From IMG/VR virus record IMGVR_UViG_3300044530_001651, positions 1-46,543 of that record: DNA of 46,543 nucleotides, one strand, 5' to 3'. Positions 41,272 to 46,543 of this stretch are shown here, in pieces (the first letter of the stretch is position 1; each line of letters starts with the position of its first letter). The translations under genes were made by a program, and so were the position numbers. Source of the DNA: a virus. The notes under the pieces were generated by a model that made no database searches, was not told the DNA's origin, and saw only the letters and a list, made by a program, of their open reading frames with translations.

Positions 41272-42423
41272 TTAATATGAACCTGGATTTGCTTTTACAA
41301 TATTACATGGATATTCTTTAAATTCAGTTGTACCATCTTTTTTAGTTGCAATAACTTTTATAGTTCCTTTATATTCCGTTGTATTACCCCATCCCCATGG
41401 CCATTTTTCTTCTGATTCAGCCCTTTTTGGTACTGCGTTTGCATTTATTTTAAAGTCAATAGTTTCATTTCCACCACCAGCTAAATCAAAATTATTCTTC
41501 GGCACGGTTACCCAATTCCAATTATTGGCTAATTTAAGTTGAAATGTTATATTTACAGGTTGAGTATCGTTGTTTGTTATAGCCAACTGACCACCTGCCT
41601 CCCATTTGGTTGAGTTATAATCCTTCGCATTAATTTTACCAGCCAATCCTTTTGTTATATCGGTTCTAGTTGTTGCACCTGACCACTTAATGATTGTGGT
41701 TTTAACTAAAATATCACCACCACTTGCTAACGCAGTATTAGATGCCGATTGTTGAATAGCCTGTTGTTGTTGAACTGCGCCTAATTGAGATTGTAAACCT
41801 TCTATAATTGAATTTAATGAATCAATCTGTTTAATCAATGCTTCAATTTGTGCTTTAAATCCTGCGTTTTGAGATTGTAAAGATGCTCTTAAAATAGATT
41901 CATCTACTGATTTTTGCACTGCAGATTGTATCTGTGTTGCAAATTGCTCAATCACTTTTGATAACGCATCCAGTTGATTAGCCAATACATCATTGGTTTG
42001 CTCTATTGATAATCGTTTATTAGTTTCAGATAGTACTTTAGATGTTAACGTATTGATTTCAGAATTTAAAACTTCAATATCTGTTGTTAATTTTTCGACT
42101 TGTTTTCTTAAATCTCTATTAGCAACAACCTCATCATCATATAGTGGTTTAGGTACTAAATTAAGGTTTACTTCAGGAATATTTGGCTTTAATTCCTTAA
42201 CTTCAGTATCAATTGCTTTTAAAAGTTCAACATTATCTAGTTTGGATATAACTAAAGGTTTAAACACTAAAGATGATGCTACATTATCTTCATTAACTAC
42301 GGTTACACCATATTCATTTTTAGAAACTGCGGCAGAACCTGATACTTTTAGAATATTTTCTAAATCAGTATTTCTTTTTTCTTCCAATTTTAATGCAATT
42401 GCTTCTAATGATGTTAATGCCAT
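41272..42423 (-). CDS. Coiled-coil baseplate-operon protein with C-terminal beta domain
   Basis: The 383-aa protein has a long predicted coiled coil at about 102-225 (LRKQVEKLTTDIEVLNSEI, then IEGLQSQLGAVQQQQAIQQ), followed by a compact beta domain (about 235-383: KTTIIKWSGATTRTD, PVNITFQLKLANNWNWVTV, EEKWPWGWGNTTEY) with Ig/carbohydrate-binding-like composition. It is 11 nt upstream of the proline-rich gene and 2 nt downstream of the DNRLRE-like gene, in the same unit as gp6 and gp25. A trimeric baseplate spike or fibre connector is plausible from shape only. Confidence 0.6.
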   Translation of the reverse strand: MALTSLEAIALKLEEKRNTDLENILKVSGSAAVSKNEYGVTVVNEDNVASSLVFKPLVISKLDNVELLKAIDTEVKELKPNIPEVNLNLVPKPLYDDEVVANRDLRKQVEKLTTDIEVLNSEINTLTSKVLSETNKRLSIEQTNDVLANQLDALSKVIEQFATQIQSAVQKSVDESILRASLQSQNAGFKAQIEALIKQIDSLNSIIEGLQSQLGAVQQQQAIQQSASNTALASGGDILVKTTIIKWSGATTRTDITKGLAGKINAKDYNSTKWEAGGQLAITNNDTQPVNITFQLKLANNWNWVTVPKNNFDLAGGGNETIDFKINANAVPKRAESEEKWPWGWGNTTEYKGTIKVIATKKDGTTEFKEYPCNIVKANPGSY

Positions 42424-42425
42424 TA

Positions 42426-43487
42426 TTATACTATTTGAAATGTTAATTTATCATCAATTATAGTAGATATTTCACCATCAATTATTTTTAATTTTAATCT
42501 ATATGTTCTATACAATGGTAGTGTATTTAAATCTAAAATAAAATAATTGGATGTATTATCACATGAAATTTTAGTATATTCTCCAAATGGATATATAACA
42601 TCATCTGTTACATAATCTTCCAATTGATAATATGATGTTGTAGGTAAATATTTTGATTGGTCATATTCAAATGTTGTTGAAAATGACTTTAAAGGAAACA
42701 TATCTCTACCTTTAATTCTAATTTTTATCTTACTATCTTTACTATATTCCGTTTTTAAATTGGTAATAATTACTTTATAATCATCTTGAGCAGAACCAGT
42801 AACTGGTAATAAACTGCCTGTTACAAATGATACATCATTCCAAACTACTTCTAATTTTGGCTCATATATAGTAGTAGTTTCTTTAGAAAAGAATTTCAAT
42901 ACACCATAATCTAATGCATTTTCTTCGTTTTCTAATCCATGATGTACAATAAATCCATTATTTGGTATAGAACCACTTAACCAGCTATTAACTATACCTG
43001 TCACATTAATTCTGATATCAGCATCTTCATAGTTATAAGATTGAGATGCTTGAGATGCAGTATACCACGTTCCCCCTTCCGCGTTTGCAGAACCAGTTGT
43101 TCCTGGCGTAAATACCGCAGTTCCTGCAGTAACATTATCTTGCCAAGTATCAACACCATTTCGGTATTTCCAACTTACACCATCCGATGTAATATTATCA
43201 AATTTAGTACCCGTTCCCATTGTCCAACTTTGCGAAACTGCGTTCGCGTGTATTGTATATTCTAAAGGAATTTCTTCTGCTTGAGAAGATTTTAGATTTA
43301 AATAAACAATAGAACCACTTGGGATTCCCATATTAGCTACATCAAATTTTATTAAGGTTCTAGCTATATCTTTAGCGGAACCATAATATAATTTACCAAC
43401 CTCTAATATCTCATCTCTACCTGCATTTTGGTCTGGTTGTTGTAAGTAGATACTGGCATCGAACGATGATGTGAATAATTTATGCAT
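42426..43487 (-). CDS. DNRLRE-like beta-sandwich protein in the baseplate operon
   Basis: The 353-aa protein opens with FTSSFDASIYLQQPDQNAGRD, then IARTLIKFDV, YLNLKSS, SQSWTMGTGTKF, DIRINVTGIVNSWL and GFIVHHGLENEE. That order matches DNRLRE/CBM96-type beta-sandwich domains of secreted bacterial proteins ('...aRtLikFDv...W..Gt...d.t..v..W'). The second half (ITNLKTEYSKDSKIKIRIKG) is a separate beta domain. It lies 1 nt after gp6 and before the coiled-coil gene, where T4 gp7/gp8 would be, so a wedge or peripheral baseplate role fits. The domain match is by eye. Confidence 0.6.
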   Translation of the reverse strand: MHKLFTSSFDASIYLQQPDQNAGRDEILEVGKLYYGSAKDIARTLIKFDVANMGIPSGSIVYLNLKSSQAEEIPLEYTIHANAVSQSWTMGTGTKFDNITSDGVSWKYRNGVDTWQDNVTAGTAVFTPGTTGSANAEGGTWYTASQASQSYNYEDADIRINVTGIVNSWLSGSIPNNGFIVHHGLENEENALDYGVLKFFSKETTTIYEPKLEVVWNDVSFVTGSLLPVTGSAQDDYKVIITNLKTEYSKDSKIKIRIKGRDMFPLKSFSTTFEYDQSKYLPTTSYYQLEDYVTDDVIYPFGEYTKISCDNTSNYFILDLNTLPLYRTYRLKLKIIDGEISTIIDDKLTFQIV

Positions 43488-43488
43488 A

Positions 43489-45519
43489 TTATAAAGCTCT
43501 TCCTTTTATATCTTTGTTAGGGTATTTTACTTCGAAAATGCAAGGGTCTAAAGATGGATATACTATCTTACCTCGAGTTGCTTCATCGATGTTGTATTTA
43601 TTTGGTGAATAATTTCCATCTCCACCACATAAATTTGATATCTTTACGGATGGTACACTCATTACTCCTTCCACGTTTGCAAGTATTAACTCTAATTCAG
43701 AAATGTTTATTGGTTTATTAAATGTCCAATTATCAATGTTAAAATAATCTTGCACTTTAACTAAACAATTGGTAACAACTTCTCTTTTATTGTAGTTTGA
43801 ATAACATATTACATCAAAGTCAACACCTATATTTACAACAAATCCATCAATCATATTCACCGCATCTGTAATCATTCGATACTCTCCTAAATATGTTTTT
43901 AGGTTCTGTTTAACTGCCTGATTTATTGGAGTTAAATGTTTATTAACATCATACCCTAAAACATACATATTAATTGCAAATGGGTTATTTACTTCATTTA
44001 ATGATGATTTTTTAGTTGAAAGATACTTAATCAATTCACCTTGGATGTCCGATTTACTCATACCTTTAAATCCATCTACTAAATTAGTAAATTCTGCAAT
44101 AGATGCCGGACTAGATAAAATTGAAGCAGGTGAATTATTATCTATCTCTCCATCTTGAGATACATATACTTTCGCAACTGAACCATATCTTTCTGGTAGT
44201 GATAATGCCCTTACTATATAATCCTGTTTAGTTACTGCTCTGTTTTGTGAACCAAATGTTGCTAAAGCATTTTGTCTAATTTCTTCAATAGATTCGGCTC
44301 CTCTACCACCTATTGCAGGTTCTAAATTTTCTACTGCAATCGATGATTTAAATGAATTATACATTCCAACAATTCCAGTTGGTATGGCCAATAAATCATC
44401 ATCAAATTCAATTTTTTGAATTTTCGTTAAATCACCAACATTCACATTTGATGCAATTCCACCACCTGTTAAATATTTTATAGTTAATACTTGTCCAGCA
44501 GGAGCTATACCAAATGTATTTGTTTTTAAAAAATTGGATGGGTCAATTCCTTGATTTAATCTATTAATAGAATTTGCCAAACCTAATCCTATATTTTTTG
44601 TATTAGGTAAAATTTGCTCATCTCTTAAATTAACATCACCACTACCAAATTGTATTTCGGTTGTATTATCTGAATTAATTTTTACAGAAAATCTACGAGG
44701 TACTTTTTGTACTTCTAAAATATATGGTACTGAACCAGAATAATATGATAATTCATTCACATTAGGTTGTTCTACAAATATACTTTCTTGAGCCAAATAT
44801 GGAACTTCGTAATATTTGTTATTATTAGAATCTGCTATTGATACTATTTGTATAATGTTAGTTTCGGATAATTGGATAGTTGGATAATCCGTATCACTAC
44901 CCAATGTAATACCAGTAGTATTTTCTCTAGCTGATATGGCTTTAATTTTTTTAGATACTAAATATTGAGTAGGAGTACCTGTTATAGCATCCCTTTCATA
45001 TACTTCAATTGTCCTATCAGTTGGGTTTGCAAAATCAATTGCATCAGTTGTTATAAACGATACATTACTATTTGTGGATGATTGTACCTCAAATCCAGCT
45101 TTTATTTTAAAGTAGAATCTAGAATCAGCTTCATAATTTGTACCACTGTTATTTTGTGCATTATACACCGATGGTATTAATTGATAAACGGTTAATGTAG
45201 TTATAGCAGGTGAAGTTACTTTGGGCTTATACCCCATAGATTGTGCCAATGATACCACATTTTTACGTTCCGTAGCGTGTGATAACATTGATTCTTTTAA
45301 TTGAGTATCTTGGTAAAATGAAAGAACATCTCCAATTGCTGCAGCTTGTTCAATAAACACCATACCAGGTGATGCTTCATTAAAATCTGAATATGTATTT
45401 GGGAAATAGGTTTTAGTAAAATCTATCAAATTTTGCTTAAACGTAGCAAAATCTTTACCAATGTAATTGATGTTTTTTGTATCACTACCCCAACTTGTAT
45501 TTGATGGATTAATTGCCAT
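43489..45519 (-). CDS. gp6/J-like baseplate wedge protein
   Basis: The 676-aa protein has the features of baseplate J/gp6: DFATFKQNLIDFTKTYFPN and SPGMVFIEQAAAIGDVLSFY near the N-terminus, then GGRGAESIEEIRQNALATFG and RAVTKQDYIVRAL (about 410-440), and a mixed C-terminal domain. In T4, gp6 dimers form the inner wedge ring with gp25 and gp53. It follows the gp25-like gene after 2 nt, the T4 order. There are no signs of truncation; T4 gp6 is of similar length (about 660). Confidence 0.88.
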   Translation of the reverse strand: MAINPSNTSWGSDTKNINYIGKDFATFKQNLIDFTKTYFPNTYSDFNEASPGMVFIEQAAAIGDVLSFYQDTQLKESMLSHATERKNVVSLAQSMGYKPKVTSPAITTLTVYQLIPSVYNAQNNSGTNYEADSRFYFKIKAGFEVQSSTNSNVSFITTDAIDFANPTDRTIEVYERDAITGTPTQYLVSKKIKAISARENTTGITLGSDTDYPTIQLSETNIIQIVSIADSNNNKYYEVPYLAQESIFVEQPNVNELSYYSGSVPYILEVQKVPRRFSVKINSDNTTEIQFGSGDVNLRDEQILPNTKNIGLGLANSINRLNQGIDPSNFLKTNTFGIAPAGQVLTIKYLTGGGIASNVNVGDLTKIQKIEFDDDLLAIPTGIVGMYNSFKSSIAVENLEPAIGGRGAESIEEIRQNALATFGSQNRAVTKQDYIVRALSLPERYGSVAKVYVSQDGEIDNNSPASILSSPASIAEFTNLVDGFKGMSKSDIQGELIKYLSTKKSSLNEVNNPFAINMYVLGYDVNKHLTPINQAVKQNLKTYLGEYRMITDAVNMIDGFVVNIGVDFDVICYSNYNKREVVTNCLVKVQDYFNIDNWTFNKPINISELELILANVEGVMSVPSVKISNLCGGDGNYSPNKYNIDEATRGKIVYPSLDPCIFEVKYPNKDIKGRAL

Positions 45520-45521
45520 TA

Positions 45522-45959
45522 CTAATTATTTATATTTATTTGTACTGATTCTGTTAAATTTGGATTTGATGCTAACGCAAATTGAATGTCTAACGATATT
45601 CTGTTTGTATCAATATCATTATCATCGTAATCAAATACTATTGAAGTTAAACTTAAATATGGTAACCAAGTATCAACTGCATCTACAATAGATGTTTCAA
45701 TTCTTGATTCAATTGTAGCACCATCCATCTGTTCAAATAACACCAACCAAACATCACACCCAAATTCAGGATTCATTAATCTTTCTCCCTTTTTTGTTAG
45801 TATTAGGTTTTTTAAATTATCTTTTGCTTGAGTTAGAGTAGTGTAGTTTGTAGAAAATACGCCATTAGAATTTGAAGATTTATTTATCCCAATTCCTAAT
45901 ATTTTATAATCATTTTCCGCTAAATCTGCTACTTTTACGTTACCTAACTCTATTGCCAT
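45522..45959 (-). CDS. gp25-like baseplate wedge protein
   Basis: The 145-aa protein is a small wedge protein: ALTQAK-like TTLTQAKDNLKNLILTKKG, then GERLMNPEFGCDVWLVLFE (58-76), the conserved segment of the gp25/TssE family, and a C-terminal beta strand pair (ISLDIQFALAS). In T4, gp25 joins gp6 and gp53 in the inner baseplate. It is directly before the gp6-like gene and overlaps the 175-aa gene by one base (TAATG). Confidence 0.88.
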   Translation of the reverse strand: MAIELGNVKVADLAENDYKILGIGINKSSNSNGVFSTNYTTLTQAKDNLKNLILTKKGERLMNPEFGCDVWLVLFEQMDGATIESRIETSIVDAVDTWLPYLSLTSIVFDYDDNDIDTNRISLDIQFALASNPNLTESVQININN

Positions 45960-46486
45960 TATTTAAATCGTTTTACTAATTCTGAATAATCTCTTGTTAA
46001 TGCTTTTATTGTAGCATCCTGTAATCCATCACCAGTTGATTCCAATTGTTGTGGAATGTTTTGAGGAATATTTGATTCTCTAAAATCCATAGTTTCCCAA
46101 TCACTTTCATCAACCCTTAATTCTGGTTTAATCATATCTAATACACTTCCAACTGATTGGGCTCCCTCTTTACGTTGCTCTGCTGAAAATGGTTGAGTCA
46201 TATTAAGAATCTCATTAATCATCGGGTCTTTGGAAAATTCCTTTTTGATTTGAGGTTTTGGTTGAGGTTGCACTACTTTTCTACTTTGTTGTAACGCGGA
46301 AGTTGCAGCCTCAAATGGGTCTACCGATTTAATTGCTTCCTTTAGAGTAGGAGCGGTTGATTTTTTTGGTAAATTTAAAGTAACCGCACCAGATTTGATA
46401 AGTTTAGCAACTTCTTCTTTCACTTGTGCTTTTACTTCATTCTTAACCACTTCTTTAATTAGTGATAATAAAATGTCTGATTTCAT
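45959..46486 (-). CDS. Baseplate-operon protein of unknown function (175 aa)
   Basis: The 175-aa protein has an amphipathic, helical N-terminus (LIKEVVKNEVKAQVKEEVAK), a Pro/Gln/Lys-rich middle, a short MINEILNMTQPF segment and a conserved-looking C-terminus ALTRDYSELVKRFK. Similar C-termini are remembered from uncharacterised proteins encoded just before gp25 in marine T4-like phages. The helical, charged composition fits a scaffolding or assembly factor, but nothing shows the role. It is the first gene of the unit, with a promoter-like element in the gap before it. Confidence 0.6.
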   Translation of the reverse strand: MKSDILLSLIKEVVKNEVKAQVKEEVAKLIKSGAVTLNLPKKSTAPTLKEAIKSVDPFEAATSALQQSRKVVQPQPKPQIKKEFSKDPMINEILNMTQPFSAEQRKEGAQSVGSVLDMIKPELRVDESDWETMDFRESNIPQNIPQQLESTGDGLQDATIKALTRDYSELVKRFK

Positions 46487-46508
46487 AAAAATTATTGTTC
46501 TATTTGTT

Positions 46509-46518
46509 AATAAATATA
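46509..46518 (-). promoter_or_regulatory. TATTTATA-like element before the baseplate operon (one mismatch)
   Basis: The minus strand reads TATATTTATT, 22 nt before the ATG at 46486. The last base differs from the other copies, so support is weaker. Confidence 0.4.
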
Positions 46519-46543
46519 ATAAGTTAAAATTTACACCGATTTA

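Noticed and set aside
1-46543. tRNA or rRNA genes
   Set aside because: No cloverleaf-like or conserved rRNA segment was noticed while reading; a tRNAscan-SE run would be decisive.

Overview
The window looks like about 46.5 kb of an AT-rich, T4-like contractile-tailed phage (myovirus), probably assembled from an environmental sample. Evidence for a phage: a gp25-like and a gp6/J-like baseplate wedge gene side by side, several large virion proteins, a tail fibre ending in an intramolecular chaperone (peptidase S74) domain, a gp47/gp46-type recombination nuclease, a DnaG/gp61-type primase and a T7-endonuclease-I-type resolvase. Nearly every gene is on the minus strand, so transcription runs from high to low coordinates. 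Gene starts lack Shine-Dalgarno sequences and instead follow A/T-only leaders (for example AAAATAAAAATA), which points to a Bacteroidota (flavobacterial) host. That host call is an inference.

Layout in transcription order. (1) 46486-39959: baseplate operon (175-aa protein, gp25-like, gp6-like, DNRLRE-like beta-sandwich protein, coiled-coil protein, proline-rich-tailed protein). (2) 39920-34944: a 1658-aa virion protein with a LamG-like domain. (3) 34894-33027: two virion genes ending in a clear rho-independent terminator. (4) 32942-31776: a virion protein related to the one before it. (5) 31745-31125: a 69-aa protein and a Holliday-junction resolvase. (6) 31084-26275: primase, a single-chain Mre11-Rad50 (gp47-gp46) fusion, and a 2OG-Fe(II) oxygenase. 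(7) 26001-18913: a 1753-aa tail fibre, a Gly-ended 242-aa protein and a glycosyltransferase. (8) 18863-1: a tightly packed glycan/sugar island of about 18.9 kb, running off the left edge. The only clear plus-strand gene is a 57-aa ribbon-helix-helix protein at 26105-26278, between the tail fibre and the oxygenase.

An A/T motif reading TATTTATA in the direction of the gene occurs in the gap before each of these units (the first unit has a one-mismatch copy). It also precedes the plus-strand gene, in plus orientation. It is probably the phage promoter, and it divides the window into the units listed.

The island is the most unusual region. It encodes several glycosyltransferases of GT-A and GT-B type, two radical SAM enzymes, nucleotide-sugar enzymes (two SDRs, one RmlC-like), a ThDP-dependent E1-alpha-like protein, a methyltransferase, an SGNH hydrolase and two HAD-related proteins. 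It also holds three tandem paralogues in which a LamG/concanavalin-like domain sits inside a GT7 (beta-1,4-galactosyltransferase-like) catalytic domain, plus a stand-alone LamG protein. Many genes overlap by ATGA or TAATG, consistent with one polycistronic unit. A plausible reading is that the phage builds and attaches its own glycan to a virion protein (perhaps the collagen-like tail fibre just upstream) or remodels the host surface. The sequence does not settle the substrate.
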